Source: Chryseobacterium edaphi
Lineage (GTDB): Bacteria; Bacteroidota; Bacteroidia; Flavobacteriales; Weeksellaceae
Reading direction: 5' to 3'
Assembly (NCBI RefSeq): GCF_025628985.1
Contig: NZ_JAOTEM010000001.1
Span: 806,001-870,000, forward strand
Length of the DNA stretch: 64,000 bases
Under the pieces are notes generated by a model. It saw nothing but the letters and a program-made list of their open reading frames with translations, was not told the DNA's origin and did no database searches. Positions within the stretch are counted from its first letter, which is position 1. Each line of letters starts with the position of its first letter. Below are positions 18,051-28,050 of the stretch, piece by piece. The position numbers were made by a program, and so were the translations under genes.

Positions 18051-19559
18051 ATGAATGAAAACGGAACGTTGCAGTCAACCAGTATAATTATATTTGGTGC
18101 AACCGGAGATTTGGCAAAAAGAAAACTGTTCCCTGCGTTTTTTAATCTATTTATAGAGGGTAGAATGCCGGAGAAATTCAATATTGTGGCATTGGGAAGA
18201 GCAGATAAAGAAAATAATGACTTCAAAAGCTACGTTAAAGAAAATCTGCTTCTCTTTTCGCGCAACCAAACTGAAATAGAGACAGAATGGGACAAATTCC
18301 AGTCACATATCATCTACTTCAGACATCAGATTGATGAAGAAAGTTCTTACAAAGATCTTGATGTAAAACTAAAATCGCTGGATAGCGAGTATGGTGTAAG
18401 AGCGAACCGATTGTTTTATTTGTCAATAGGACCAAATTTTGTCTCAACCATCTCAGAACATCTAAAAAAAGCACAACTGGCTTCCAATCCTTCGCAGGAT
18501 AGAATTATTATAGAAAAACCTTTTGGACACGACAAAAAATCTGCGATTGAACTCAATAATTTATTGTCAAAAACCTTTGAAGAGGAACAGATTTATCGTA
18601 TAGATCATTATTTAGGTAAAGAAACCGTTCAGAATATTCTTGCCTTCAGATTTGGTAATTCTATCTTCGAACCGTTATGGAATTGCAAATATGTAGAATC
18701 TGTACAAATCACCGTTGCAGAGGAGGTGGGAGTAGAATCTCGGGGTGCTTTTTATGAAGGAACAGGTGCGTTGAAAGATATGATTCAGAACCATTTGTTA
18801 CAGATTTTGTGCATGGTAGCAATGGAGCAACCATCTTCATTGGATTCCGGTGAAATCAGAGACCGTAAAGTGGATGTTCTAAAATCAATTAGAAGAATAC
18901 CTCTCGACCAAGTCAATCATTATGCAGTACGCGGTCAGTATGGAAAAGGCACGTTAAATGGAACCGATCTAAAAGCTTATCGTGACGAAGAAGGCGTAGC
19001 TCCTGATTCTAACACAGAAACTTTTGCTGCCATTAAATTTTATCTGGACAACGAACGTTGGGACGGTGTTCCTTTTTATGTGCGTACCGGAAAAAGAATG
19101 CAGGAAAAACATTCTTACATCACCATACAGTTCAAACCTCTTGCACAATCCACTTTTTCAGGAGGAAAGCACGATCTTTCTCAAAATAAACTGATTATTA
19201 ATATTCAACCATTGATGGATATAAGACTTCAGTTTATGACAAAAAAACCCGGACTTACGGTTGAGCTGAGACCTGTTGAAATGATTTTTGATTATTTTTC
19301 ATGTAAAGAAGATACACCGGAAGCCTATGAAACATTGTTGCTGGATGCTTTAGAAGGAGATCTTACATTATTCATGCGTTCTGATCAGGTAGAAGAAGCT
19401 TGGGATGTTGTCAAAACCATTCAGGAATCCTGGGAAAATAATCCGGATCCATCTTTTCCAAATTATGCTGCGGGAAGCAGCGGACCGCAAGAATGTAATC
19501 TTTTGCTTCAAAGAGAAGACCACAGTTGGGAACATGCACATATTGATTTAAAAGTATAA
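18051..19559 (+). CDS. zwf: Glucose-6-phosphate 1-dehydrogenase
   Basis: It catalyses oxidation of glucose 6-phosphate to 6-phosphogluconolactone, the first step of the pathway. The 502-residue protein shows the nucleotide-binding segment IIFGATGDLAKRKLFPAFF and the active-site signature RIDHYLGKE at about 182-190, with IIEKPFGHD shortly before it. Length and both signatures are normal, so the enzyme should be active in the cytoplasm. It lies between gnd and pgl in a tight operon (two bases to the next gene). Confidence 0.97.
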   Translation: MNENGTLQSTSIIIFGATGDLAKRKLFPAFFNLFIEGRMPEKFNIVALGRADKENNDFKSYVKENLLLFSRNQTEIETEWDKFQSHIIYFRHQIDEESSYKDLDVKLKSLDSEYGVRANRLFYLSIGPNFVSTISEHLKKAQLASNPSQDRIIIEKPFGHDKKSAIELNNLLSKTFEEEQIYRIDHYLGKETVQNILAFRFGNSIFEPLWNCKYVESVQITVAEEVGVESRGAFYEGTGALKDMIQNHLLQILCMVAMEQPSSLDSGEIRDRKVDVLKSIRRIPLDQVNHYAVRGQYGKGTLNGTDLKAYRDEEGVAPDSNTETFAAIKFYLDNERWDGVPFYVRTGKRMQEKHSYITIQFKPLAQSTFSGGKHDLSQNKLIINIQPLMDIRLQFMTKKPGLTVELRPVEMIFDYFSCKEDTPEAYETLLLDALEGDLTLFMRSDQVEEAWDVVKTIQESWENNPDPSFPNYAAGSSGPQECNLLLQREDHSWEHAHIDLKV

Positions 19560-19561
19560 AA

Positions 19562-20275
19562 ATGAAGGTTCAAGTAGTAGATAATTTAGATCAGCTTTAT
19601 AAAGAAACAGCAGATTTATTCAGTAATCTTGCAGCGGATTCAATTCAGAAGAGAGGAAAATTTGTTGTGGCTTTAAGTGGTGGAACTTCTCCGAAATCTG
19701 TTTTTGAATTGTTGGCAACAGAAAGCTATGCTGAAAGAATAGAGTGGAACAAAATCTATTTCTTTTGGGTAGATGAAAGGTGGGTTCCGTTGAATGACGA
19801 CAAAAGCAATGCAAAAATGACTTTTGAAACGCTTTTAAATAGAGTACCGGTCAATGGAGATCAGATATTTCCGATGTTTAAAGAAAATATTTCACCGGAA
19901 GACTATGCTGTAGAATACGAAAATGAAATCAAAAACGTTCTCGGAGACGAAGGACGATTCGACTTTATCCTTTTGGGAATGGGCGATGATGGTCATACCG
20001 CTTCGTTATTTCCGGGTGAACGTATTTTAGATGAAAATGAAAAATGGGTCGATGCGTATTATCTGAAACCTCAGGAAATGTTCAGGATCACTTTGACGGC
20101 ACCAATCATTAATAAAGCAGAAAATATTTTGGTTGTGACTTTCGGAGAATCAAAAAGACACGCTTTAAATGAAGTTCTCAATGGTGAATATAATCCTCAA
20201 TTATATCCTTTACAGCTCATCAAACCTGAGAAAAATGAACTTCAGATTTTGACAACTTCAGATACACTAAAATAA
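19562..20275 (+). CDS. pgl: 6-phosphogluconolactonase
   Basis: It hydrolyses 6-phosphogluconolactone to 6-phosphogluconate, completing the oxidative branch together with the two upstream genes. The 237-residue protein belongs to the DevB/NagB-like group: VVALSGGTSPKSVFELL near residue 35-50, FFWVDERWVPLNDDKSN, and the signature ILLGMGDDGHTASLFPG near 140. The start follows the zwf stop by two bases, which indicates cotranscription and possibly translational coupling. A terminator follows about 30 bases after the stop. Confidence 0.96.
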   Translation: MKVQVVDNLDQLYKETADLFSNLAADSIQKRGKFVVALSGGTSPKSVFELLATESYAERIEWNKIYFFWVDERWVPLNDDKSNAKMTFETLLNRVPVNGDQIFPMFKENISPEDYAVEYENEIKNVLGDEGRFDFILLGMGDDGHTASLFPGERILDENEKWVDAYYLKPQEMFRITLTAPIINKAENILVVTFGESKRHALNEVLNGEYNPQLYPLQLIKPEKNELQILTTSDTLK

Positions 20276-20303
20276 AATATCGAATAGTTTTATCATTAAA
20301 ATA

Positions 20304-20340
20304 AAAATCCGTCTTGCAATTTTTGTAAGGCGGATTTATT
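20304..20340 (+). terminator. Terminator of the gnd-zwf-pgl operon
   Basis: AAATCCGTCTTGC and GTAAGGCGGATTT pair with wobble positions around a T-rich loop and are followed by TATTTAT. Confidence 0.8.
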
Positions 20341-20598
20341 TATAATTAAATTAAAGATTCAAAAGAATAATAAAAACAGATTCATTTTACAACCTTGCAG
20401 AATGACTTTTACTTCTTTTTTATTAATTTTACGATTATTCGTATTAAAATACTTTGTATTTCTTTTTTAAGTTAACGCCTTTGTCTTACTTAAAAACAGT
20501 CAAAATTTATAATTCTTTGTTTGACCTAGCGTTAAATCTAGAATTATGAAAAATTTATTTTAAAACAAATAATAATAAAAAAGCAAAACCGAATCATT

Positions 20599-21387
20599 AT
20601 GAATATTAATTTATCATCCAAAAATGCATTAGTAGGAGCAGCAACTCAGGGAATAGGAGCGGGAATCGCAACAGAACTAGCAAAATGTGGCGCAAATGTA
20701 ATCCTGATGGCCAGAAATGAAGAGAAACTGAAAAATTCCGTAGCTGCACTTCCGGTCATTCACGAAAGTCAAAAGCATGGATATCTTGTTGCTGATTTTT
20801 CTGATTTTGAAACTTTTAAAATAATTATTTCAGATTATTTTAAAGATAATACAGTTGATATTCTGGTTAACAATACCAATGGTCCGGAACCGGGATTGGC
20901 GGTTGAAAAGAATGTTGATGACTTTCAGAAAGCTTTTGATCTGCTTTTTAAAACCGTTTGCAAAACGACATCTTTGGCTTTACCTCATATGATCAGACAG
21001 AAAAGCGGAAGAATTATCAATGTTTCATCTCTTTCTGTTAAAGAACCGATCAATAATCTGGTGCTTTCAAATTCAATACGTTCTGCGGTTGCAGCCTGGT
21101 CAAAATCTTTGTCTAACGAAGTTGCTCAGCATAATATTACCATTAACAATGTTTTGACAGGATATTTTGATACCGAAAGAATCCGGACATTAATTAAAGT
21201 AGAGTCGGAACAAAACAATCAGTCTGTTGAAGAAATTAAAAAAGGCAGAGAAAATAAAATTCCGATGAAAAGACTGGGAAAACCTGAAGAATATGGTCAT
21301 TTGGTAGCATTTTTAGCTTCAGAATATGCAGCTTACCTTACAGGAGCAAGTATTCCTCTGGATGGTGGTTTGGCAAATGTTTACTGA
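20599..21387 (+). CDS. SDR-family protein with a non-canonical active site
   Basis: The 262-residue protein has an SDR Rossmann fold (VGAATQGIGAGIATELAKCG), NNTNGPEP where NNAG is usual, the catalytic Ser region INVSSLSVKEP, and a C-terminal LTGASIPLDGG typical of FabG-like proteins. At the place of the YxxxK motif the sequence reads SNSIR, so both catalytic Tyr and Lys are replaced. A subgroup of FabG-like SDRs carries a similar SNSxR segment, so this is a lineage feature and not a sequencing error. Redox chemistry by the usual mechanism is doubtful. It is a single gene facing the araC-like gene. Confidence 0.85.
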   Translation: MNINLSSKNALVGAATQGIGAGIATELAKCGANVILMARNEEKLKNSVAALPVIHESQKHGYLVADFSDFETFKIIISDYFKDNTVDILVNNTNGPEPGLAVEKNVDDFQKAFDLLFKTVCKTTSLALPHMIRQKSGRIINVSSLSVKEPINNLVLSNSIRSAVAAWSKSLSNEVAQHNITINNVLTGYFDTERIRTLIKVESEQNNQSVEEIKKGRENKIPMKRLGKPEEYGHLVAFLASEYAAYLTGASIPLDGGLANVY

Positions 21388-21413
21388 TAAATTTTTTCCT
21401 ATTTCTAAATTAT

Positions 21414-22334
21414 TTAATTTAAAGACTGCCTGAATTCCAGAGGTGAAAGACTGGTTTTGGTTTTGAATAATTTGCTGAACGACTGTGGATGCTCGAAACC
21501 CAGCTCATAAGCAATTTCACTTACGGTCAATTCTGTGGTGGTCAATCTCTCTTTTGCTTTCTCAATGAGCTTTTCGTGAATGTATTGCTGAGTATTTTGC
21601 CCAATCAGTGAGCGAAGCATATCACTCAAATATCCCGGCGAAATATTCAGTTGGTCTGAGAGATATTGCACGGTAGGCACACCTTGGTGAAGAGATTTCT
21701 GATTATTCAGGTAATCATTCAAAATGGTTTCTGTTTTTTGAAGAATGTCATTGTTGACCGCTTTTCGCGTGATGAACTGACGTTTGTAAAAACGATTAAC
21801 GTAGCTCAGCATCAAATCGATTTGAGCAATCACTACTTCCTGGCTGAATTCATCCACACGGCTGTTCAGTTCCCGTTCCATAATTTGGTAAACAGAAAGA
21901 ATGATTTCTTTTTCGGCATCTGACAAATGCAGAGCTTCATTGGAGGAATAGGAAAAATAGCCATATTGCTTTATTTTCTTTGCCAAAGGATGTCCCAGCA
22001 GAAAATCGGGATGAAGCAGCAGGATATAACAGTAGGTTTTGCTGTTATAATCTGTGCTTCCCACCAATTGATTGGGCGCTAAAAACAGCATGCTGCCTTC
22101 GTTATAATCATAATAATCCTGCCCGTATTTCAGTCTTCCGTTGTTTTTGGTGATGAAGGTTATCTTATAAAAACTTAGGACGTCGTAGATTGGTGCCATC
22201 TCCGTATTGAAAGAATTGTCTTCGTTGAAATGCACAAGACTGATCAGCGGATGCTGTGGTGCAGGCAGACCAAATGCCTGATGACTTTCAGATATAGAGA
22301 TAAAGCGTATCAGTTTGTCATCTTTACTTTTCAT
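21414..22334 (-). CDS. AraC-family transcriptional regulator
   Basis: The 306-residue protein has an N-terminal cupin-like sensing domain (about 40-130) and two C-terminal helix-turn-helix units (about 205-300): VQYLSDQLNISPGYLSDMLR and VSEIAYELGFEHPQSFSKLF, ending in TSLSPLEFRQ. The gene lies just downstream of an SDR gene on the same strand, separated by a hairpin. In related flavobacteria such pairs often show the regulator controlling the SDR; this is inference. The inducer is unknown. Confidence 0.93.
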   Translation of the reverse strand: MKSKDDKLIRFISISESHQAFGLPAPQHPLISLVHFNEDNSFNTEMAPIYDVLSFYKITFITKNNGRLKYGQDYYDYNEGSMLFLAPNQLVGSTDYNSKTYCYILLLHPDFLLGHPLAKKIKQYGYFSYSSNEALHLSDAEKEIILSVYQIMERELNSRVDEFSQEVVIAQIDLMLSYVNRFYKRQFITRKAVNNDILQKTETILNDYLNNQKSLHQGVPTVQYLSDQLNISPGYLSDMLRSLIGQNTQQYIHEKLIEKAKERLTTTELTVSEIAYELGFEHPQSFSKLFKTKTSLSPLEFRQSLN

Positions 22335-22350
22335 CTTATAAATTTATTAA

Positions 22351-22385
22351 AAAAACCTATGACAAATCGATCATCATAGGTTTTT
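22351..22385 (-). terminator. Terminator between the SDR and araC-like genes
   Basis: A perfect 12-bp stem (AAAAACCTATGA with TCATAGGTTTTT) has an 11-base loop; the symmetrical A and T runs allow function on the minus strand after the 22400-23173 gene. It argues that the AraC-type gene has its own promoter or is expressed by read-through. Confidence 0.85.
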
Positions 22386-22399
22386 AGATTGATTAAATC

Positions 22400-23173
22400 T
22401 TACCAGGGAAGAATGTTATCCTTTCCGCTGAAATTGGCAGGTCCGGTAAAACTTCCTGTCGGAAGATCTTCTGCCAAAGCTACCCGTACCGGCTCAGCCG
22501 AACCTTCTTCCACCGTGTCGGTACCCTGAAAATTGTTAAGAGCCGTTGCTGTAAAGCCCGGACTTACAAGATGAACTTTAACATTCGTGTTTTCCAGATC
22601 GATAGCAAGGGAAAGAAAGATACCGTTCAATGCAGTTTTAGAAGCACCATAAGCAGCGTCAAAAGAAGAACGATACGGATTTTCAGGATTAGAATTGATT
22701 CCCAGAGAACCTAATGCACTCGAAACTGTCACAATACGCGCTGCAGGAGCATTTTTCAATAAAGGTAAAAAAGCCTGTGTTACCGCAAGTGTACCAAATA
22801 CATTCGTTTCCCATACCGCTTTCAGTTCGTTGATCGGGACGATGCTTGCACGTTGAGATCCCAAAACTTCTTCCATCGTACGTCCCGATTGACCGGCGTG
22901 TGAGATGGCTGCGTTATTCACCAATAATGTTAGATATTCTGATTCAATCTGTATTTTGGTTACTGCCGCATTCACAGAATCTGAATCGGTAATATCCAGC
23001 TGAATGGCCTTTGCAAGACCGCCAATTTCAGCGGCAGCAGTTTCCCCTTTCTTCAGGTCGCGGGAACCGACAAATACGATATAACCATTGTCGGCAAGAG
23101 CTTTTGCTATCTGAAAACCTACACCTGTATTGGCACCCGAAACCAGTGCCACTTTTTGTTCGTTTGTCTGCAT
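22400..23173 (-). CDS. SDR-family NAD(P)-dependent oxidoreductase
   Basis: The start at 23173 (MQTNEQKVALVSGANTGVG) is chosen because the Rossmann strand begins six residues later; a frame extending 41 residues upstream has a Tyr/Phe-rich sequence unlike the family. The 257-residue product has SGANTGVGFQIA, NNAA, the catalytic Ser in VTVSSALGSLG, and YGASK. The pattern resembles carbonyl-reductase-like SDRs (CR-type with TGxxxGIG and a 20-residue insertion before YxxxK). The substrate is unknown. It stands next to an AraC-type regulator. Confidence 0.9.
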   Translation of the reverse strand: MQTNEQKVALVSGANTGVGFQIAKALADNGYIVFVGSRDLKKGETAAAEIGGLAKAIQLDITDSDSVNAAVTKIQIESEYLTLLVNNAAISHAGQSGRTMEEVLGSQRASIVPINELKAVWETNVFGTLAVTQAFLPLLKNAPAARIVTVSSALGSLGINSNPENPYRSSFDAAYGASKTALNGIFLSLAIDLENTNVKVHLVSPGFTATALNNFQGTDTVEEGSAEPVRVALAEDLPTGSFTGPANFSGKDNILPW

Positions 23174-23311
23174 AATTTTAATTGATTTAAATTGAATACA
23201 GCAAAGGTGGATATAAAACAGGCAATACCTGTAGTCAAATTGAGAATATTTGAAGCCAAATTGAGGATAGCTTTTGTTATAATTATTTATTCTCAAATAA
23301 TGGGATTCAGC

Positions 23312-23968
23312 TTATTCCTTAGAAATCTTTTTAATTTTAATATCTCTGAAATCAATCGCGGAACCTTCATAATTCAAAGAGATTCTGCCTTCCACAGAAG
23401 TGGCTTCCGTAGCTTCGTTGACGAGTTTCCCGTTCAGATATTGAGTGATTTTGCCGTTGAGCGATTTAATGACAATAGAATTCCATTCGCCGTAAGGTTT
23501 TTCATTTTCGAGGAATTTTGGAGAAGTTACACTTGCTCCGGCTTCAACAAGTTTTCCGTTTACTTTTGCCGTTACTTGATCCAAAAAAACAAAATCTCCT
23601 GTCGTATTTTCTTTGATCTGAAACTGAATACCTTTTGGCCAGATTTTGTCAGGTGAATTTGTAGGAATGTTGTACATAACGCCACTGTTTTTCTTGCCTT
23701 TTCCTTTGTATTGCTCATCCATATTCCATCGGTAATCCAATGAAAGTTCAAAGTTGGAATATCTTTTTTTAGACATCAGATAACCGATATTTTCACCGTG
23801 CATTCTGATCATTCCGTCAGAGAACTCGTAGACTTTGACAGGCTCCATTTTTTCAGAACTTGTTTTGATGTAGGCGTACCAGTCATTTTCTGTCCAGGTT
23901 TTTTGTTGGGTGGTGCAGGAGTTTAGAATGAGGAGGAATAGGAAAGTGAGTGTTGTTTTTTTGAGCAT
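23312..23968 (-). CDS. DUF1080 (3-keto-disaccharide hydrolase-like) lipoprotein
   Basis: The 218-residue protein starts with a lipoprotein signal peptide, lipobox LNSC with the modified Cys at about residue 18. The mature part is a concanavalin-like beta sandwich of the DUF1080 family: LSLDYRWNMDEQYKGKGKKN, GVMYNIP, WNSIVIKSLNGKITQYLNGK, and ISLNYEGSAIDFRDIKIK at the end. Some members of this family hydrolyse 3-keto-glycosides; others act as carbohydrate-binding modules. No sugar-utilisation partners are adjacent, so the role here is open. Confidence 0.9.
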   Translation of the reverse strand: MLKKTTLTFLFLLILNSCTTQQKTWTENDWYAYIKTSSEKMEPVKVYEFSDGMIRMHGENIGYLMSKKRYSNFELSLDYRWNMDEQYKGKGKKNSGVMYNIPTNSPDKIWPKGIQFQIKENTTGDFVFLDQVTAKVNGKLVEAGASVTSPKFLENEKPYGEWNSIVIKSLNGKITQYLNGKLVNEATEATSVEGRISLNYEGSAIDFRDIKIKKISKE

Positions 23969-24027
23969 AATATTGTTAATTTTGAAGAAAGGATTATGAA
24001 TATTATCATTCCTATTTTCATCTAGAA

Positions 24028-27000
24028 TTACTTGATGATTAACCTTTTGTTAATACTATCTTCAATATTCTCAATTGCTATGTATGCATTATTTCTTAAA
24101 ATCGGATTTTCACTTTCTAATAATGGTTTTAATTTTTTATGTGCAAATTCCTCATCTCCAATCATACCAATAATTGTTGTCGTATAATTTTGATCATATT
24201 CATCATATTCGATTGTCATTTCTTCGAAAAGCCAATTCAATGTTTCTTCTGATAGATCTTTCTTCTTTAATTTTAGTCGACTTACAATAGATAACAATGC
24301 AGATTTATTTGCGTAATTTTTATCATTAAGTTTATTTAAAACTACTGATTTAATATGTTTAGAGCACAAACTTAAAAATTTTGGAACTGAATAATACCAG
24401 TAGAAATGATTTTCTTTATCTGCATTACTGTTAATATTTTTTTCCCAATCCTCTAATAAATAAATACAAATATTACTATCAATAAAATCAGAAATTTCAT
24501 CCGATTCATTTATGTAATTTTCAATAATAAATTTACTACGTGCTTCGTCAGTTATATTTACTAATGGTATAATTTCTCTATTTAATTCTGAAATATTTAA
24601 AAATAAAATTTGATGAAGTGCTGAGCTATACTCAATCTTAAAATCACTTAAATGATCGATAATCACATTTTTTGAAAGCTGATTGAATTTATCGAAGATT
24701 ATATTTGCTAAATTTATTTTGAAAGAACCATTTTTGGCAGTCAAAATTAATTGATGTGCTCTATTTATAATATCTTCAGAATTGAGATCTTTTAAATAAT
24801 CAGAGAAGTGAGAACCGATATTATCGTTAGCAAGGTTTTCAAATGATTTTTCTACAATTTCCGTAGAAGTTATGATGTTTTTATCATATAGCCAACCATT
24901 ACCTATCAAACTGTAAATTACTGCTCTTTTTAATTCATCATCTTTTTCATCTAGTAAATTGCAAATAAATTCTACTACTTCACTCGAACGATTACCATCT
25001 AATAACTTTATTGCCATTACTTTATCTTTAGTTCTTACAGATTTAAATAAATCCATAATTTTAGGTAAATATAAGCTTGTTTCAAAATGACTTAATATAT
25101 AAGCAACATTAGCTATTAATAATTCATTAGAATCAATTTCATTTATATTTTTTACTTTATCAATAATTGCTTCTAGAAATCTCTCATCATTAAATTCAAT
25201 TATAGCTTTAGCATATCCATTGGGAAAACTATTTCCCTTCTCAAATAACTTTTCTATAATTTTCGGAATACTTTTCTTATTATTTATTTTGGCAATAGTG
25301 AAGGCTACTTCGGGGCCAATTACTTCATCATCTAAAAATTCGATAATATCTGGAAGGTATTTTTTATCAGAAATAATATTGCTTATTAGCCAGCCCAACC
25401 TATCTTTCTTTCGCAATATTGTCTTCGGATCATTTAGACGAATTAAAAGTTGATCTATAAGTAATTTTTTTAATGTGGAATTTTTTATAGTTGCAAAATC
25501 ATAAATTGAATAAGCATAAAAAATATCTTTCTTCACAATTTTTTCAATAACTTGTTTTGCTTTTTTCATATCTAATAGTGAGACAAATAGCATTATTGTT
25601 TCATCCCATCTTGAATCTGTTATTTTTTCATCTAATATAAACTCATCGACAGAATATAATTTTACTAAATGATAAGCAGATAAAAATTCCAAGATTGTTT
25701 GATGGACAAAACCGATTTTCCCTTCTCCATCTGGTAAAAGAAATTTTTTAGAAATTAAAATGTTAAAAAGATCAATTTTATCAAATTCAGACTGTGTTAG
25801 TTTTGTAATGAAATGAATTGGATCTATATTAATTTCTCCTAAGTTTGTTAATCGATATCCTATATCAGAAAATAGATCTAAGACACTAATTTTATAACCA
25901 TAATCCTTTTCAATATCTTTATTAATAGATATAAAGTATTCACTTAACAATACTTTTGGAGTAATTTTATCTAAGGTAATACTTGTACTATAATCAAGGA
26001 ATAATTTAAAAAAGAAAGGACTTGATAGGCTTCTTAGTAGCTGATTAGAGACATCATTTAAATTATAATTTTTTGATTCCAATGTACTTCTGACAAAATT
26101 ATAATTTAGCCTTTTGATTTCAAATATTGGGAAATCAAGAAAAGAAATATAATTCAAACTTCTTGTAGAAATATGAAATTTATTGTTAGGATATTTTTCA
26201 ATAAAATCTTTAAGATCCTGTTCAAAAAATTTCGTCTCATAATATTCTTTAGGAATTTCATTTACGGCGTCAATTATAATTGTATAAAGACCTTCATTCA
26301 ATGTGATTTCTTTATCGATTGTTATTGGTAATGAACTACTAATCAAATCAAATAAACTTCCTTTATATTCCTTGCAATGAATCAAGATAGGAATGGAATG
26401 TTGTGTAAAATCATCATCAATAATATCTTTAGTCTTTGATGCAATTTGAGAAGAAAAATATTCTAACGAAGTTGATTTACCAGATCCAGGTTCACCAATA
26501 ATAATTAATTTATTGTGATCCTGTAAAACTTGTTGAATTGATATATTCTTTTTTACCACAAACTCATTGGATTTACGACTAGGATTACTAACAATACCAT
26601 CTAAATTAAAAAGATTTATTTTTTTTAAATCAAAACTGAATACTAATGTATCACAATATCTTAATAGTGCTAATTTATTAGAACTTGAAAGCTTAAAATC
26701 ACCAATTTCTTTTTTCAAACTTAAATCATTTTTTAATTCTTCAAGTAAAATAAGTAAATTATCATGTTTTTTTGTTTTATCATTTATCGTCTCGTACGAT
26801 ATTAAACTAATACCATAATTTTTATTCCAGAATTTTTTTTCTAATTCTGTAACATTTGGCATTATTGCGAAATGTTGTCTAGTACCACCCTTATATGTTT
26901 CAGCTATGAAATCTTTAATCAATAGAAATGTTGGATCCGTTAGACCAAAGCCAAGATATAAAATAGGTCTTTGAATCAATAAATGTTTTAGTGTATCTAT

Positions 27001-27570
27001 AGTAGATTCCATATTATATTTGATTCTTCTATAATCTTCTTGTGTCAAAATAATAGAGTCAACATTATGCATATCACCATGCGGCTTAAAAATAAATTTA
27101 GATGAGGAATGCTTTTGGATTGACGCCTGTTCAATCGGTTGGTCATTGTTTACCCTTCTTAGCATCAGTCCATTACGGAATTCTTGATACGCATTCTCTA
27201 TTAATGAATCATAATTTGTTGTGATATAGCAATCAGAGCCTAATGATATTATTAATTCATGAATTTTATGTGATTTAAGATTTCTGTCAAAAAATTCTTC
27301 TTTGATGAATTCTGCAAAATCCGAATCAGTTGATAATGACTTACAATAGCTAGCAGCAATTAGTAAGTCTCCTTTATTGATTACGTTTATAATCTCTAGT
27401 TTTTCATTATCATTACAAATCCCATTTCTTTCCAGAAAATTTGAATAACTTAAAATTAGGTTATACCATGATGGTGCCCCTGACCAACTTGATATTCCAG
27501 ATCCAATAAACAGTGTACATTCTTTCGATTTAAGTGATTCAATAAGTGATTCAGGAAATTTGTATATCAT
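24028..27570 (-). CDS. SIR2-NACHT/STAND-HEAT repeat protein, putative anti-phage defence NLR
   Basis: The 1180-residue protein has three parts. Residues 1-280 form a SIR2-like domain: LFIGSGISSWSGAPSW, ITTNYDSLIENAY with the catalytic Asn near 118, and KPHGDMH with the His near 164, the arrangement of NAD-degrading defence SIR2 domains. Residues about 340-560 are a NACHT/STAND NTPase with Walker A GEPGSGKST (about 356-364) and Walker B TIIIDAVNEIP (about 431). Residues about 690-1175 are helical HEAT-like repeats (RDKVMAIKLLDGNRSSEVVEFI and similar). This matches the bacterial NLR/Avs5-like plan: repeats sense a phage protein, NACHT oligomerises, SIR2 depletes NAD+. It stands alone in AT-rich DNA. 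Target and activity are inferred. Confidence 0.88.
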   Translation of the reverse strand: MIYKFPESLIESLKSKECTLFIGSGISSWSGAPSWYNLILSYSNFLERNGICNDNEKLEIINVINKGDLLIAASYCKSLSTDSDFAEFIKEEFFDRNLKSHKIHELIISLGSDCYITTNYDSLIENAYQEFRNGLMLRRVNNDQPIEQASIQKHSSSKFIFKPHGDMHNVDSIILTQEDYRRIKYNMESTIDTLKHLLIQRPILYLGFGLTDPTFLLIKDFIAETYKGGTRQHFAIMPNVTELEKKFWNKNYGISLISYETINDKTKKHDNLLILLEELKNDLSLKKEIGDFKLSSSNKLALLRYCDTLVFSFDLKKINLFNLDGIVSNPSRKSNEFVVKKNISIQQVLQDHNKLIIIGEPGSGKSTSLEYFSSQIASKTKDIIDDDFTQHSIPILIHCKEYKGSLFDLISSSLPITIDKEITLNEGLYTIIIDAVNEIPKEYYETKFFEQDLKDFIEKYPNNKFHISTRSLNYISFLDFPIFEIKRLNYNFVRSTLESKNYNLNDVSNQLLRSLSSPFFFKLFLDYSTSITLDKITPKVLLSEYFISINKDIEKDYGYKISVLDLFSDIGYRLTNLGEINIDPIHFITKLTQSEFDKIDLFNILISKKFLLPDGEGKIGFVHQTILEFLSAYHLVKLYSVDEFILDEKITDSRWDETIMLFVSLLDMKKAKQVIEKIVKKDIFYAYSIYDFATIKNSTLKKLLIDQLLIRLNDPKTILRKKDRLGWLISNIISDKKYLPDIIEFLDDEVIGPEVAFTIAKINNKKSIPKIIEKLFEKGNSFPNGYAKAIIEFNDERFLEAIIDKVKNINEIDSNELLIANVAYILSHFETSLYLPKIMDLFKSVRTKDKVMAIKLLDGNRSSEVVEFICNLLDEKDDELKRAVIYSLIGNGWLYDKNIITSTEIVEKSFENLANDNIGSHFSDYLKDLNSEDIINRAHQLILTAKNGSFKINLANIIFDKFNQLSKNVIIDHLSDFKIEYSSALHQILFLNISELNREIIPLVNITDEARSKFIIENYINESDEISDFIDSNICIYLLEDWEKNINSNADKENHFYWYYSVPKFLSLCSKHIKSVVLNKLNDKNYANKSALLSIVSRLKLKKKDLSEETLNWLFEEMTIEYDEYDQNYTTTIIGMIGDEEFAHKKLKPLLESENPILRNNAYIAIENIEDSINKRLIIK

Positions 27571-28050
27571 AATATTTTTATACTGGGAATTATTACAAAT
27601 ATTGCTAACTATTAAATGCTATATTGATTTCCAGATACTCATAACATATTATTTAGAAAAGCTTAGATGCAATTATAATTTTATATTTTCAAATATAATA
27701 CTTATTCTTGTTAATACTTAATCATGATTTCTACTTAAAAAAAATATTAACAATAAGACAAAAATATAATCATTTTAATAAATGTTTTAAACTATCTTTA
27801 TTATAATAACTCTCCAATAAACTTCCATATTCGTCTATCAAAAAAAGCTGGAAAATAAAATAGAATATCAGCAAAATGTAATTATACAATTCTAAAAAAA
27901 TAAAATCCCCAACATTTTTTAAATAATAAAAAATATTATATTTGAAAAAAAAAATATTTATTTCGTATTTATTCAGTTTGAAAGAATGAATTAACCTTAA
28001 TTTAAAAGATTTAAAGTTTATTTTGAATCATTTATAAGCAAATACTAAAT
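27571..28050. other. AT-rich intergenic region upstream of the SIR2-NACHT gene
   Basis: About 480 bases very poor in G and C, with no coding frame of note, no tRNA and no recombinase site recognised. The minus-strand promoter of the SIR2-NACHT gene must lie near 27575-27640; only an imperfect -7-like AATATTTG is seen on that strand. Confidence 0.55.
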
